Shown: in pieces, positions 1 to 12,151 of the stretch
Layout of the letters: the number at the start of each line of letters is the position of its first letter
Numbering within the stretch: position 1 is the first letter of the stretch
Source of the DNA: Alicycliphilus denitrificans K601
GTDB taxonomy: Bacteria; Pseudomonadota; Gammaproteobacteria; Burkholderiales; Burkholderiaceae_C
Assembly: GCF_000204645.1 (NCBI RefSeq)
Contig: NC_015422.1
Coordinates: 372,001-436,000 of the forward strand
Direction of reading: 5' to 3'
Length of the DNA: 64,000 nt
Made by a program: the position numbers and the translations under genes
Notes under the pieces: generated by a model
Seen by the model: only the letters and a program-made list of their open reading frames with translations
Database searches by the model: none
Told to the model about the DNA's origin: nothing

Positions 1-329
1 GCGGGCCGGGCCAGCGGCGCGCCGGCATCGGCCTGCGCGGTGCCCAGGCGCCGCACCACGAGCAGGTCGTACTGCGAGGTGTAGTCGTAGTGCGAGGGCA
101 GCTGCGCGTTGAGCAGGTCGGAGACGTGCAGGTCCACGAGCTGCAGCCCCGCCACGGCCTGCAGCATGGCCTGCAGGCGCGGCAGCTCGGCGCTGAAGGC
201 CGCGCGCGTGCAGGCGATCCAATAGAAGCCCTGCGCAGGCGGCGTCCCGGGCAGCTGCGCGAGCTCGCTGGCGCCCACGCCCGGCTGGAGGTGGAAGACC
301 CGGAACGGCTGCGGGGATTTTTCAGGCAA
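1..329 (-). CDS. CorA-like magnesium transporter, N-terminal part (runs off the left edge)
   Basis: An open frame on the minus strand starts just after hemB and leaves the window at base 1. It reads like the cytoplasmic N-terminal domain of betaproteobacterial CorA-type Mg2+/Co2+ channels, with stretches such as QLVDLHVSDLLNAQLPSHYD and YTSQYDLLVVRRL. I place the start at a TTG (329-327) because GGAGG lies five bases upstream and no ATG lies between it and the hemB stop, which is in the same frame. The gene probably forms a transcription unit with hemB. That Shine-Dalgarno sequence sits inside a dispersed repeat. The two membrane helices and the GMN signature lie outside the window, so the family call is from N-terminal resemblance only. 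Confidence 0.6.
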   Translation of the reverse strand, partial: MPEKSPQPFRVFHLQPGVGASELAQLPGTPPAQGFYWIACTRAAFSAELPRLQAMLQAVAGLQLVDLHVSDLLNAQLPSHYDYTSQYDLLVVRRLGTAQADAGAPLARP

Positions 330-368
330 ATCGGCCTCCAGCGCTTGTACGGCAAGCGTGAGTAGCTC
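327..368 (-). repeat. Dispersed Comamonadaceae-type repeat, copy 1
   Basis: Minus-strand copy of the ~45-bp repeat (AGCTAC...CTTG...CAAGCGCTGGAGGC...GATTTG). It fills the gap between hemB and the CorA-like gene and supplies the GGAGG in front of the latter's TTG start. Confidence 0.65.
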
Positions 369-2152
<1,784 letters not shown>

Positions 2153-2234
2153 ATTGCCCCCGGGCGGCTGCGCCGCCCCCCGCTTCACCTCCCTGAGCGG
2201 GGCCCCGGGGCGTCCGCCGCCGCGGGGCTTTCCC

Positions 2235-2262
2235 GCCCGGTCCCGTCCGGGCTTCTTTTTTT
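2235..2262 (+). terminator. Rho-independent terminator after the LplA-like gene
   Basis: GCCCGG and CCGGGC pair around a six-base loop and are followed by TTCTTTTTTT. It lies 82 bases after the stop of the LplA-like gene and ahead of the hemJ-like gene. Confidence 0.7.
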
Positions 2263-2299
2263 CGCCGGCGCGCCGCCGCGCGCCACGTACACTGCGCCG

Positions 2300-2728
2300 A
2301 TGCTCTGGGTCAAAGCCTTCCACATCGTCTTCATCGCCAGCTGGTTCGCCGGCCTGTTCTACCTGCCGCGCATCTTCGTCAACCTTGCCATGGTGCAGCC
2401 GGGCTCGGTGGCCGAGCGCGACCGGCTCCTCCTGATGGCGCGCAAGCTGCTGCGCTTCACCACCCTGCTGGCGCTGCCGGCCATCGGCCTGGGCCTGTGG
2501 CTGTGGCTCGGCTACGGCATAGGCATGGGCCCGGGCAACGGCTGGCTGCATGCCAAGCTGGCCGTGGTGGTGCTGGTCGTGCTCTACCACTGGGTCTGCG
2601 CGCGGCTGCTGCGCGCCCTGACGGACAACACCGACCAGCACGGCCACCGGTGGTTCCGCTGGTTCAACGAACTGCCCGTGCTGCTGCTCATCGCGGCCGT
2701 GGTGCTGGTGGTGGTCAAGCCATTCTGA
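2300..2728 (+). CDS. hemJ: HemJ-like / CopD-family integral membrane protein
   Basis: A 142-residue protein with four predicted membrane helices. It has the HemJ (UPF0093) signatures KAFHIVFIASWFAGLFYLPR near the N-terminus, with the conserved histidine at residue 8, a conserved lysine in GNGWLHAKLAVVVL, and a C-terminus rich in RWFNELP and ending VVVKPF. HemJ proteins oxidise protoporphyrinogen IX to protoporphyrin IX in bacteria lacking HemY/HemG. HemB encoded 0.9 kb away fits a heme role. Annotation pipelines often label this protein simply CopD family. The enzymatic role here is inferred from motifs. Confidence 0.75.
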   Translation: MLWVKAFHIVFIASWFAGLFYLPRIFVNLAMVQPGSVAERDRLLLMARKLLRFTTLLALPAIGLGLWLWLGYGIGMGPGNGWLHAKLAVVVLVVLYHWVCARLLRALTDNTDQHGHRWFRWFNELPVLLLIAAVVLVVVKPF

Positions 2729-2753
2729 TGCACCGGGGAGGGCTGCGCGCGCC

Positions 2754-3851
2754 ATGCACAAGACATCGGCCTGGCCCCTGGCGCTCATCTACGCGGCCCT
2801 GATCGTCTTCGCCAGCCTGTTCCCGTTCGAGGGCTGGCGCGAGCAGGGCATCTCCCCCTGGGTGTTCTTCACGGCGCGCATCCCGCCGCCGTACTGGACT
2901 TGGTTCGACGTCAACCTGAACGTGGCCGGCTACGCGCCGCTGGGCTTCCTGCTGGCGCTGGCCCTGCTGCGCACCGGCTGGCCGCGCGCGGCCGTGCCGG
3001 TGGCGGCGCTGGCGGGCGCGCTGCTGTCGTTCGCCATGGAGTACCTGCAGATCTACCTGCCGCGGCGCGTGCCCTCCAACATGGACCTGGCGCTCAATGC
3101 CGCGGGCGCGCTGCTGGGCGCGCTCGCCGCGGCGCTGCTCGAACGCCTGGGCGCCATCGCGCGCTGGAGCCGCTTTCGCGAGCTCTGGTTCGTGCCGCAG
3201 GCGCGCGGCGCGCTGGTGTTGCTGGCCCTGTGGCCTTGGGCGCTGCTGTTCCCGGCGGCCCTGCCCTTCGGCCTGGGGCAGGTGTGGGACCGGCTGGAGG
3301 CCGCCCTGACCGAGCTGCTGGAGGACACGCCCTTCATCGGCTGGCTGCCCGTGCGCGAGCCGGTGCTGGAGCCGCTGCCGCCCGGCGGCGAGCTGCTGGC
3401 CGTGGCGCTGGGCCTGCTGATCCCCTGCCTGCTCGGCTATGGCGTGATGCGCCACGTGGGGCGGCGCGTGGTGTTCGCCTTGGCCGCGGCGACGGTCGGC
3501 GTAGCGGTGACGGCGCTGTCCGCGCTGCTCAGCTACGGCCCGACCCACGCCTGGGAATGGCTGACCCCGGCGGCGCGTGCCGGCCTCGGCGTGGGGCTGG
3601 GCGCGGCCCTGGCGCTGGCGGCCGTGCCCCGGCGTGCCAGCGCGGCCCTGCTGCTGCTGGCGTTGATGCTGCACCTGAACCTGCTCAACGAGGCGCCCGC
3701 GAGCGCCTACTTCGCCCAGACGCTGCAGGCCTGGGAGCAGGGGCGCTTCATCCGCTTCTACGGCCTGGGGCAGTGGCTGGGCTGGCTCTGGCCCTACGCC
3801 GCGCTGATGTATGTGGTGCTGCACGTGTCGCGGCGCGACACGCAATCCTAG
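2754..3851 (+). CDS. VanZ-family membrane protein
   Basis: A 365-residue, leucine/alanine-rich polytopic membrane protein. The N-terminal ~130 residues match the VanZ-like domain: a helix starting the protein, then NVAGYAPLGFLLALALL, SFAMEYLQIYLPRR, and SNMDLALNAAGALLGA. The remaining part has several more hydrophobic segments I cannot assign. VanZ relatives are linked to low-level teicoplanin resistance in enterococci, but in proteobacteria the function is unknown. The gene starts 25 bases after the HemJ-like gene and ends nine bases before the ferredoxin gene, suggesting one transcript. Confidence 0.75.
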   Translation: MHKTSAWPLALIYAALIVFASLFPFEGWREQGISPWVFFTARIPPPYWTWFDVNLNVAGYAPLGFLLALALLRTGWPRAAVPVAALAGALLSFAMEYLQIYLPRRVPSNMDLALNAAGALLGALAAALLERLGAIARWSRFRELWFVPQARGALVLLALWPWALLFPAALPFGLGQVWDRLEAALTELLEDTPFIGWLPVREPVLEPLPPGGELLAVALGLLIPCLLGYGVMRHVGRRVVFALAAATVGVAVTALSALLSYGPTHAWEWLTPAARAGLGVGLGAALALAAVPRRASAALLLLALMLHLNLLNEAPASAYFAQTLQAWEQGRFIRFYGLGQWLGWLWPYAALMYVVLHVSRRDTQS

Positions 3852-3860
3852 AATCGACCC

Positions 3861-4202
3861 ATGAGCGATACCACGACCCCCTACTACCAGCGCCACATCT
3901 TCTTCTGCCTCAACGAGCGCAGCAACGGCGAGAACTGCTGTGCGCAGCACGGCGCGCAGCAGGCGTTCGAGCGCTGCAAGATGCTGGTCAAGCAGCAGGG
4001 CCTCATGGGCCCCGGCAAGGTGCGCGTGAACAAGGCCGGCTGCATGGACCGCTGCGCGGGCGGCCCCATCGCCGTGGTCTACCCCGAGGGCGTCTGGTAC
4101 ACCTATGTGGACGAGGCCGACATCGACGAGATCGTGGAGTCGCACCTCAAGAACGGCGTGGTGGTCGAGCGCCTGCGCACGCCGCCGGAACTCGGCCGCT
4201 GA
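3861..4202 (+). CDS. Thioredoxin-like [2Fe-2S] ferredoxin
   Basis: A 113-residue soluble protein of the thioredoxin-fold (NuoE-like) ferredoxin family. Probable cluster ligands are C16 (HIFFCLNER), C26 or C27 (ENCCAQHG), C61 and C65 (KAGCMDRCAGGP). The spacing fits this family rather than plant-type ferredoxins. Such proteins probably serve as small electron carriers, but their partners are usually unknown. It follows the VanZ-family gene by nine bases and is probably cotranscribed with it. Confidence 0.85.
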   Translation: MSDTTTPYYQRHIFFCLNERSNGENCCAQHGAQQAFERCKMLVKQQGLMGPGKVRVNKAGCMDRCAGGPIAVVYPEGVWYTYVDEADIDEIVESHLKNGVVVERLRTPPELGR

Positions 4203-4228
4203 TCGGCGCTCTATCCTGGTTTGCAGTG

Positions 4229-4283
4229 TTTTTGGGCTCCAGCGTTTGCTCAGCAGGCGCGAGCAGCTCTTGATTGGATAGCA
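4229..4283 (-). repeat. Dispersed repeat, copy 2
   Basis: Minus-strand copy, diverged (AGCTGCTCGCGCCTGC...CAAACGCTGGAGCCC). It occupies the gap between the ferredoxin gene and the hydrolase gene and overlaps the alternative TTG start of the latter. Confidence 0.55.
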
Positions 4284-4285
4284 AC

Positions 4286-4921
4286 GTGAATGCCCAGACC
4301 GAACGCCTGAGTCTGACCGGCCCGGCCGGCGCCATCGAGGCCGTGCGCGACGCACCGGTCGCCGGCGCGCCGGTGCGCGGCGTGGCCGTGATCGCCCACC
4401 CGCATCCGCTGTTTGGCGGCACCATGGACAACAAGGTGGTGCAGACCCTGGCGCGCGCCTTCGTGGCCAGCGGCTTCGCCGCCGTGCGCTTCAACTTCCG
4501 CGGCGTGGGTGGCACGGCCGGTGTGCACGACGCGGGGGATGGCGAGCTCGACGACCTGCTGGGCGTGGTGCGCCAGGTGGCGCCCGAGGGGCCGGTCGCG
4601 CTGGCGGGCTTTTCCTTCGGCGCCTTCGTGACCAGCCATGCGCTCGCCCGCCTGTGGGGCGAGCGGCGGGTGGAAAGCGCTGTGCTCGTGGGCACGGCGA
4701 CCAGCCGCTTCACGGTGGCGCCGCTGCCGCCCGAGGCCCACATGCGCACCCTCGTCGTGCACGGCGAGCACGACGAAACCGTGCCGCTGGCCACCGTGAT
4801 GGACTGGGCACGCCCCCAGACACTGCCGGTTACGGTTGTCCCCGGGGGCGGCCATTTCTTTCACGGACAATTGCCCCTGCTCAAGGGGCTGGTCATGCGC
4901 CACCTCCAGTCCATGCCCTGA
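4286..4921 (+). CDS. Alpha/beta hydrolase (COG2945-like)
   Basis: A 211-residue cytoplasmic alpha/beta hydrolase. Motifs are AHPHPLFGGTMDNKVV (oxyanion side), the nucleophile elbow AGFSFGAF (GxSxG), HGEHDETVPL with the probable catalytic Asp, and PGGGHFFHG with the catalytic His. The set is characteristic of small esterase-like proteins with no known substrate. The start is uncertain: GTG at 4286 or an in-frame TTG at 4274 that falls at the edge of the upstream repeat; no ATG is available. I cannot name a physiological role. Confidence 0.8.
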   Translation: MNAQTERLSLTGPAGAIEAVRDAPVAGAPVRGVAVIAHPHPLFGGTMDNKVVQTLARAFVASGFAAVRFNFRGVGGTAGVHDAGDGELDDLLGVVRQVAPEGPVALAGFSFGAFVTSHALARLWGERRVESAVLVGTATSRFTVAPLPPEAHMRTLVVHGEHDETVPLATVMDWARPQTLPVTVVPGGGHFFHGQLPLLKGLVMRHLQSMP

Positions 4922-5022
4922 TTCCCAAGCGCCGTGCCGCGGCTGGCGGCATGGCGCAGATGCCCTCCAGCGGCCGCTCCGGCCGGTTTGTTTTTCCTGT
5001 TCCCCGAGTGCCTGTTTCCACC

Positions 5023-6186
5023 ATGAAGTCTCTCCTGTCCTCGTTGCGATCCCTTGCCTGTGCCGCGCTGATGGCGCCCGCCATCCTCTGGGCCCAGGCG
5101 CCCCAGCCCCCCGAAATCGCCGCGCGCAACTACCTGCTGGTGGACGTGACGGCAGGCCAGGTGCTGGCCGCCAAGGACATCGACGCGCCGGTGGAGCAGG
5201 CGTCGCTGACCAAGCTCATGACCGGCTACCTCGTGTTCGACGCGCTGCGCGCCAAGAAGATCACGCTGGAGCAGCGCCTGCCCGTGAGCGAGCGTGCCTG
5301 GAAGATGCCGGGCTCGCGCATGTTCATCGACCCCAAGATGCAGGTGCCGGTCGATGACCTGCTCAAGGGCATGATCGTGCAGTCGGGCAACGATGCCACC
5401 ATGGCCCTGGCCGAGGGCGTGGGCGGCACGGCGGAGAACTTCGTGCGCCTGATGAACGAGCAGGCCAAGGCGCTGGGCATGAAGAACACCGCCTACAAGA
5501 ACCCCGAGGGCCTGACCGAGCCCGGCCACACTACCACGGCGCGCGACCTGGCCACGCTCGCCACGCGGCTGATACAGGACTTCCCCGAGTACATGCATTA
5601 CTACTCCACCAAGCAATATCGCTACGAGGGCACGCCGGCCTCCAATAGCAACAACCGCAACACGCTGCTGTTCCGCGACCCGACGGTCGATGGTCTGAAG
5701 ACCGGCCACACGGCCGCCGCGGGCTACTGCCTGGTGGCCACGTCCAAGCGCGACTTCCCGAACGTGGGGCAGCGCCGCCTGCTGTCCATCGTGCTCGGCG
5801 CCGCCAGCGAGAATTCCCGCGCCAACGAAAGCCAGAAGCTGCTGAACTGGGGCTACACGGCGTTCGACGCCGTCAAGCTGTTCGACGCCGGCCAGGCCGC
5901 CGACACGCCGGCCGTCTGGAAGGGCACGCAGAGCACGCTCAAGATCGGCCGCCCCGACGCCATCGTGGTCACTGTGCCCTCGGGCAGCGCCGGCAAGCTG
6001 AGTACCGAGATCGTGCGCAAGGACCCGCTGATCGCGCCCTTCACCAAGGGCCAGCCCATCGGCGCGCTGAAGGTGAGGCTCGGCGGCGAACAGGTGGCCG
6101 AGGTGCCTCTGGTGGCTCTGGAGGACGTGGGGCAGGCCGGTATCTTCGGCCGCGCCTGGGACGCCATCCGCCTGTGGATCAAGTAG
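5023..6186 (+). CDS. D-alanyl-D-alanine carboxypeptidase (PBP5/6 family)
   Basis: A 387-residue penicillin-binding protein that trims the terminal D-Ala from peptidoglycan pentapeptides in the periplasm. It has an N-terminal signal peptide ending near ILWAQA and the three serine-peptidase motifs: SLTK (catalytic Ser-Lys), SGN, and KTGHT. A beta-rich PBP5 C-terminal domain follows, then a C-terminal amphipathic segment (FGRAWDAIRLWIK) that should hold it on the inner membrane. The ATG at 5023 begins the signal peptide; the frame is open further upstream without signal-peptide character. Family symbols dacA/dacC cannot be told apart here. Confidence 0.92.
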   Translation: MKSLLSSLRSLACAALMAPAILWAQAPQPPEIAARNYLLVDVTAGQVLAAKDIDAPVEQASLTKLMTGYLVFDALRAKKITLEQRLPVSERAWKMPGSRMFIDPKMQVPVDDLLKGMIVQSGNDATMALAEGVGGTAENFVRLMNEQAKALGMKNTAYKNPEGLTEPGHTTTARDLATLATRLIQDFPEYMHYYSTKQYRYEGTPASNSNNRNTLLFRDPTVDGLKTGHTAAAGYCLVATSKRDFPNVGQRRLLSIVLGAASENSRANESQKLLNWGYTAFDAVKLFDAGQAADTPAVWKGTQSTLKIGRPDAIVVTVPSGSAGKLSTEIVRKDPLIAPFTKGQPIGALKVRLGGEQVAEVPLVALEDVGQAGIFGRAWDAIRLWIK

Positions 6187-6190
6187 GCGA

Positions 6191-6219
6191 TTGCCTGCGA
6201 GGCTTCAAGCTGGTACATT
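6191..6219 (+). promoter_or_regulatory. Probable sigma-70 promoter of the str operon
   Basis: TTGCCT (6191-6196) and TACATT (6214-6219) are separated by 17 bases and lie 69 bases upstream of rpsL, directly after the carboxypeptidase stop codon. Confidence 0.55.
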
Positions 6220-6287
6220 AGAAAGCTTTTCGGAATTTCCGAAGGGATTCACGTTTTCGCTTTTCATTCACGTTTAGGGACGTATTA

Positions 6288-6665
6288 ATGCCAACCATCA
6301 ACCAACTCGTGCGTCAGGGCCGCACGGTCGAAGTTGTCAAATCCAAAAGCCCTGCCATGGAAAACTGCCCCCAGCGCCGTGGCGTGTGCACCCGCGTGTA
6401 CACCACGACGCCCAAGAAGCCGAACTCCGCGCTGCGCAAGGTCGCTAAGGTGCGCCTGACCAACGGCTTCGAGGTGATCTCCTACATCGGCGGCGAAGGC
6501 CACAACCTGCAGGAGCACAGCGTGGTGCTCGTGCGCGGCGGCCGTGTGAAGGACTTGCCTGGCGTGCGTTACCACATCGTGCGCGGCTCCCTTGATCTGC
6601 AAGGCGTCAAGGATCGCAAGCAGGCCCGTTCCAAGTACGGTGCCAAGCGTCCGAAGAAGGCCTGA
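6288..6665 (+). CDS. rpsL: 30S ribosomal protein S12
   Basis: S12 (125 residues) sits in the decoding centre and influences accuracy. The sequence carries [13 protein letters not shown] and [13 protein letters not shown] with lysines at the classical streptomycin-resistance positions, so it looks wild type for streptomycin. It heads the str operon rpsL-rpsG-fusA-tuf. The 163-base spacer to rpsG has no gene; part of it may fold, and in E. coli this spacer holds the S7 feedback site, but I cannot confirm a homologous structure. Confidence 0.98.
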   Translation: MPTINQLVRQGRTVEVVKSKSPAMENCPQRRGVCTRVYTTTPKKPNSALRKVAKVRLTNGFEVISYIGGEGHNLQEHSVVLVRGGRVKDLPGVRYHIVRGSLDLQGVKDRKQARSKYGAKRPKKA

Positions 6666-6828
6666 CCGGTTTTCCGCAAGACATTTCGGTGTTTGCCGGC
6701 CTGGCAGGCTGCGCAAACGTAGTGACCCCAAGCGCGCATGGTGTGCGTGGGTCGAGTAAGTGGGAGTCCCAGATTGGCTCTCGCGGTGTTTGAAAAGACG
6801 CCAACTGAAGCAAAGATAGAGGTGAGAA

Positions 6829-7302
6829 ATGCCACGTCGTCGCGAAGTCCCCAAACGTGAAATCCTGCCGGATCCCAAGTTCGGCAACGTAGAGCTGTCC
6901 AAATTCATGAACGTGATCATGGAAGGCGGCAAGAAGGCAGTTGCAGAGCGCATCATCTATGGTGCCCTGGAGCTGATCGAGAAGAAGCAACCCGAGAAGG
7001 ATGCCCTGGAGGTGTTCGTCACGGCCATCAACAACGTCAAGCCCATGGTGGAAGTCAAGTCCCGCCGCGTGGGTGGTGCCAACTACCAGGTGCCCGTGGA
7101 AGTGCGCCCCGTGCGCCGCCTGGCCCTGTCGATGCGCTGGATCAAGGAAGCCGCGCGCAAGCGCAGCGAGAAGTCCATGGCCCAGCGCCTGGCCAACGAG
7201 CTGATGGAAGCCACCGAAGGCCGTGGCGGCGCCATGAAGCGCCGTGACGAGGTGCACCGCATGGCGGAAGCCAATAAGGCCTTCAGCCACTTCCGCTTCT
7301 AA
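6829..7302 (+). CDS. rpsG: 30S ribosomal protein S7
   Basis: S7 (157 residues) nucleates assembly of the 30S head by binding the 3' domain of 16S rRNA. The sequence starts [17 protein letters not shown] and contains [13 protein letters not shown] and [19 protein letters not shown], all typical of the family. It is preceded by GAGGTG. It is the second gene of the str operon and is followed by fusA after 86 bases. Confidence 0.98.
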   Translation: MPRRREVPKREILPDPKFGNVELSKFMNVIMEGGKKAVAERIIYGALELIEKKQPEKDALEVFVTAINNVKPMVEVKSRRVGGANYQVPVEVRPVRRLALSMRWIKEAARKRSEKSMAQRLANELMEATEGRGGAMKRRDEVHRMAEANKAFSHFRF

Positions 7303-7388
7303 GCCTCAGCGTATCCCCATCGCACTGGCTGGGAGCCCGATTCGCCCTGTTTGGCGGACGGGCTCTTGGCCGTTAACGAAAGACCATC

Positions 7389-9497
7389 ATGGCACGCAAA
7401 ACCCCCCTTGAGCGCTACCGCAACATCGGTATCTCGGCGCACATCGACGCAGGCAAGACCACGACGTCCGAGCGCATCCTGTTCTACACCGGCGTGACCC
7501 ACAAGCTGGGCGAGGTGCACGACGGCGCCGCCACCACCGACTGGATGGAGCAGGAGCAGGAGCGCGGCATCACCATCACCTCCTCGGCAGTGACCTGCTT
7601 CTGGAAGGGCATGGACCTGTCGCGCCCCGAGCACCGCATCAACATCATCGACACCCCCGGCCACGTGGACTTCACCATCGAGGTGGAGCGTTCCATGCGC
7701 GTGCTCGACGGCGCCGTGATGGTGTACTGCGCCGTGGGTGGCGTACAGCCCCAGTCCGAGACCGTGTGGCGCCAGGCCAACAAGCACAAGGTGCCGCGCC
7801 TCGCGTTCGTGAACAAGATGGACCGCACCGGCGCCAATTTCTTCAAGGTCTACGACCAGATGAAGCTGCGCCTGAACGCCAATCCGGTGCCCATCGTGGT
7901 GCCGATCGGCGCCGAGGACAGCTTCCAGGGCGTGGTCGATCTGCTCAAGATGAAGGCCATCATCTGGGACGAAGCCTCGCAGGGCATGAAGTTCGAGTAC
8001 GGCGAAATCCCCGCCGAGCTCGTGGACACCTGCAAGAAGTGGCGCGAGAACATGGTCGAGGCCGCGGCCGAGGCCAGCGAAGAGCTGATGAACAAGTACC
8101 TGGAGGAGGGCGACCTCTCCGAGGCCGAGATCATCGCCGGCCTGCGCCAGCGCACCATCGCCACCGAGATCCAGCCCATGCTGTGCGGCTCGGCCTTCAA
8201 GAACAAGGGCGTGCAGCGCATGCTCGACGCCGTGCTCGACCTGCTGCCCTCGCCAGTGGACATCCCCGACGTGGCGGGGACCGACCCGGACGACCATGAG
8301 AAGCACCTGACGCGCAAGGCCGACGACAACGAGAAGTTCTCGGCCCTGGCGTTCAAGCTCATGACCGACCCCTTCGTCGGCCAGCTGACCTTCGTGCGCG
8401 TGTATTCGGGCGTGCTCAACAAGGGCGACACCGTCTACAACGCCGTCAAGGGCAAGAAGGAGCGTATCGGCCGTATCGTGCAGATGCACGCCAACGAGCG
8501 CCAGGAAATCGAAGAGATCCGCGCCGGTGACATCGCCGCCTGCGTGGGCCTCAAGGAAGTGACCACCGGCGACACGCTGTGCGACCTGGACGCGCCCATC
8601 ATGCTCGAGAAGATGGTCTTCCCCGAGCCCGTGATCGCCCAGGCCGTGGAGCCCAAGTCCAAGGCCGACCAGGAAAAGATGGGTATCGCCCTCTCGCGCC
8701 TGGCCTCCGAGGATCCGTCGTTCCGCGTGCGTTCCGACGAGGAATCGGGCCAGACCATCATCGCCGGCATGGGCGAGCTGCACCTGGAAATCATCGTCGA
8801 CCGCATGAAGCGCGAATTCGGCGTGGAAGCCAACGTCGGCAAGCCCCAGGTGGCCTACCGCGAAACCATCCGCAACACCGTCAAGGACGTGGATGGCAAG
8901 TTCGTGCGCCAGTCCGGCGGCAAGGGCCAGTACGGCCATGTGGTGTTCCGCCTGGAGCCCAACGAGCCGGGCAAGGGCTTCGAGTTCCTGGACGAGATCA
9001 AGGGTGGCGTGGTGCCGCGCGAGTACATCCCCGCCGTGCAAAAGGGTGTGGAAGAAGCGCTGACCAGCGGCGTGCTGGCCGGCTACCCGGTGGTGGACGT
9101 GAAGGTCGCGCTGACCTTCGGTTCGTACCACGACGTGGACTCGTCGGAACAGGCGTTCAAGATGGCCGCCATCTTCGGCTTCAAGGAAGCCGCCAAGAAG
9201 GCCAACCCCGTCATCCTGGAGCCCATGATGGCCGTGGAAGTCGAGACGCCCGAAGACTACGCCGGTACCGTGATGGGCGACCTGTCGTCCCGCCGCGGCA
9301 TGGTGCAGGGCATGGACGACATGGTTGGCGGCGGCAAGGCCATCAAGGCCGAGGTGCCGCTGTCCGAGATGTTCGGCTACGCCACGCAGCTGCGCTCGAT
9401 GACGCAGGGCCGCGCCACGTACACGATGGAGTTCAAGCACTACGCCGAGGCTCCGCGCAACGTGGCCGAAGCCATCATCGCCGCACGCGCGAAGTAA
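7389..9497 (+). CDS. fusA: Elongation factor G
   Basis: EF-G (702 residues) is the GTPase that drives ribosomal translocation and, with ribosome recycling factor, subunit splitting. GTPase motifs are [15 protein letters not shown] (G1), DTPGHVDFT (G3) and NKMDR (G4); domain IV has [15 protein letters not shown]. Full length, in the normal str-operon position. Confidence 0.98.
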   Translation: MARKTPLERYRNIGISAHIDAGKTTTSERILFYTGVTHKLGEVHDGAATTDWMEQEQERGITITSSAVTCFWKGMDLSRPEHRINIIDTPGHVDFTIEVERSMRVLDGAVMVYCAVGGVQPQSETVWRQANKHKVPRLAFVNKMDRTGANFFKVYDQMKLRLNANPVPIVVPIGAEDSFQGVVDLLKMKAIIWDEASQGMKFEYGEIPAELVDTCKKWRENMVEAAAEASEELMNKYLEEGDLSEAEIIAGLRQRTIATEIQPMLCGSAFKNKGVQRMLDAVLDLLPSPVDIPDVAGTDPDDHEKHLTRKADDNEKFSALAFKLMTDPFVGQLTFVRVYSGVLNKGDTVYNAVKGKKERIGRIVQMHANERQEIEEIRAGDIAACVGLKEVTTGDTLCDLDAPIMLEKMVFPEPVIAQAVEPKSKADQEKMGIALSRLASEDPSFRVRSDEESGQTIIAGMGELHLEIIVDRMKREFGVEANVGKPQVAYRETIRNTVKDVDGKFVRQSGGKGQYGHVVFRLEPNEPGKGFEFLDEIKGGVVPREYIPAVQKGVEEALTSGVLAGYPVVDVKVALTFGSYHDVDSSEQAFKMAAIFGFKEAAKKANPVILEPMMAVEVETPEDYAGTVMGDLSSRRGMVQGMDDMVGGGKAIKAEVPLSEMFGYATQLRSMTQGRATYTMEFKHYAEAPRNVAEAIIAARAK

Positions 9498-9556
9498 TGT
9501 CTAGCGTGCCGGACCAAAACGCGCGCAGCGTGTTTTGCTCGGGCACCTCTGACTAT

Positions 9557-9616
9557 AAAGAGAAATTGGCTGCCAACGCTTGATCTTCAAACGCTGACAG
9601 CTATTCAATAAATAGC
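9557..9616 (-). repeat. Dispersed repeat, copy 3
   Basis: Minus-strand copy (ATAGCTGTCAGCGTTTG...CAAGCGTTGGCAGCC) in the 233-base spacer between fusA and the first tuf. The rest of the spacer contains only a possible hairpin (CGTCC...GGGACG near 9647-9670). Confidence 0.5.
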
Positions 9617-9730
9617 AAGTTTCTTGCAATCTGCGATCCGGTGCCGTCCTGTCGCCCTGTGCGGGACGAGCCAGCAACCGGATGCAGACGTTAAACCGCT
9701 ACACAGGCATTGCTCTTTGGAGAAATTGAA

Positions 9731-10921
<1,191 letters not shown>

Positions 10922-10948
10922 TCGGCGGACAGCCAGTCAAGGAACATC

Positions 10949-11260
10949 ATGTCCAAGCAAAAGATCCGTATCCGCCTCAAGGCGTTTGATTACAAGCTGA
11001 TCGACCAGTCCGCCGCCGAGATCGTCGACACCGCCAAGCGCACCGGCGCCATCGTCAAGGGCCCCGTGCCCCTGCCTACGCGCATGAAGCGTTTCGACAT
11101 CCTGCGTTCGCCGCACGTCAACAAGACCAGCCGCGACCAGTTGGAGATCCGTACGCACCAGCGCCTGATGGACATCGTCGATCCCACGGACAAGACGGTG
11201 GACGCGCTGATGAAGCTCGACCTGCCGGCCGGCGTGGACGTCGAGATCAAGCTGCAGTAA
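10949..11260 (+). CDS. rpsJ: 30S ribosomal protein S10 / NusE
   Basis: S10 (103 residues) is a 30S head protein and, as NusE, links ribosomes and antitermination complexes to NusG. It starts [19 protein letters not shown] and contains [19 protein letters not shown]. It lies 27 bases after tuf, joining the str and S10 clusters. It is separated from rplC by 216 bases that contain a good promoter. Confidence 0.98.
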   Translation: MSKQKIRIRLKAFDYKLIDQSAAEIVDTAKRTGAIVKGPVPLPTRMKRFDILRSPHVNKTSRDQLEIRTHQRLMDIVDPTDKTVDALMKLDLPAGVDVEIKLQ

Positions 11261-11313
11261 TACCTGCGGCATATGCGGCGCGGCCATGAGGCGGCGCCCG
11301 CAATAATGCGGAC

Positions 11314-11342
11314 TTGCTCGGAAGGGCAGTCCGCGTTATACT
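11314..11342 (+). promoter_or_regulatory. Probable sigma-70 promoter upstream of rplC
   Basis: TTGCTC (11314-11319), a 17-base spacer and TATACT (11337-11342) form a near-consensus promoter inside the rpsJ-rplC gap. GCGGACT...AGTCCGC forms an inverted repeat around the -35 region. About 130 bases of leader follow before the rplC start. Confidence 0.65.
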
Positions 11343-11476
11343 TTGCGGCTTCGCGTTTTTGCGTCCAGATTGCTGGGTGTGAAGTACGCGGAGTTTTATC
11401 AACCTTCTTTCACGCACCTTGGTGCAAACGCCTGGGCCAATTGCAGTCGGGGCGGTGGAAGTTTTGGAGAAAACCA

Positions 11477-12151
11477 ATGAGTCTGAGCAACTCCCTCGGG
11501 TTGCTGGGCCGCAAGGTGGGCATGATGCGTCTGTTCACCGATGACGGGGACGCAGTGCCCGTCACGGTGGTGGATGTGTCCAACAACCGCGTGACCCAGG
11601 TCAAAACCCAAGAGAACGATGGCTACGTGGCCCTGCAGGTCACGTTCGGTTCGCGTAAGGCATCTCGCGTGACCAAGCCCGAAGCCGGCCACCTCGCCAA
11701 GGCGGGTGTCGAAGCCGGTGAAATCATCCGCGAATTCCCCGTGACGGCCGAAGTCGCCGGCAAGTACGCCGCAGGCGCTACCGTGCCGGTGGCCGACGTG
11801 TTCGCCGTGGGCCAGAAGGTGGACGTGCAGGGCACCTCCATCGGCAAGGGCTACGCCGGCACCATCAAGCGTCACAACTTCGGTTCGCAGCGCGCCTCGC
11901 ACGGTAACAGCCGCTCGCACAACGTTCCTGGCTCCATCGGCATGGCGCAGGATCCGGGCCGCATTTTCCCGGGCAAGAAGATGACGGGCCACCTCGGTGA
12001 CGCCACTGTCACGACGCAAAACCTCGACGTGGTTCGCATCGACGAAGCACGCCAACTGCTCTTGATCAAGGGCGCCGTTCCGGGATCCAAGGGTGGTTTC
12101 GTGACGGTGCGTCCGGCAGTCAAGGCCAAAGCTTCCAAAGGAGCGAACTAA
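11477..12151 (+). CDS. rplC: 50S ribosomal protein L3
   Basis: L3 (224 residues) is an early assembly protein whose loop reaches the peptidyl-transferase centre. It starts [20 protein letters not shown] and contains [20 protein letters not shown], which carries the family's glutamine methylation region. The start at 11477 follows GGAGAAAACC. The stop codon overlaps the rplD start (TAATG). Confidence 0.98.
   Translation: MSLSNSLGLLGRKVGMMRLFTDDGDAVPVTVVDVSNNRVTQVKTQENDGYVALQVTFGSRKASRVTKPEAGHLAKAGVEAGEIIREFPVTAEVAGKYAAGATVPVADVFAVGQKVDVQGTSIGKGYAGTIKRHNFGSQRASHGNSRSHNVPGSIGMAQDPGRIFPGKKMTGHLGDATVTTQNLDVVRIDEARQLLLIKGAVPGSKGGFVTVRPAVKAKASKGAN

Noticed and set aside
90..365. A 91-codon plus-strand reading frame at the left edge
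   Set aside because: The minus strand here encodes a recognisable CorA-like N-terminus; the plus frame has no family resemblance and is Arg/Gln-rich shadow sequence.
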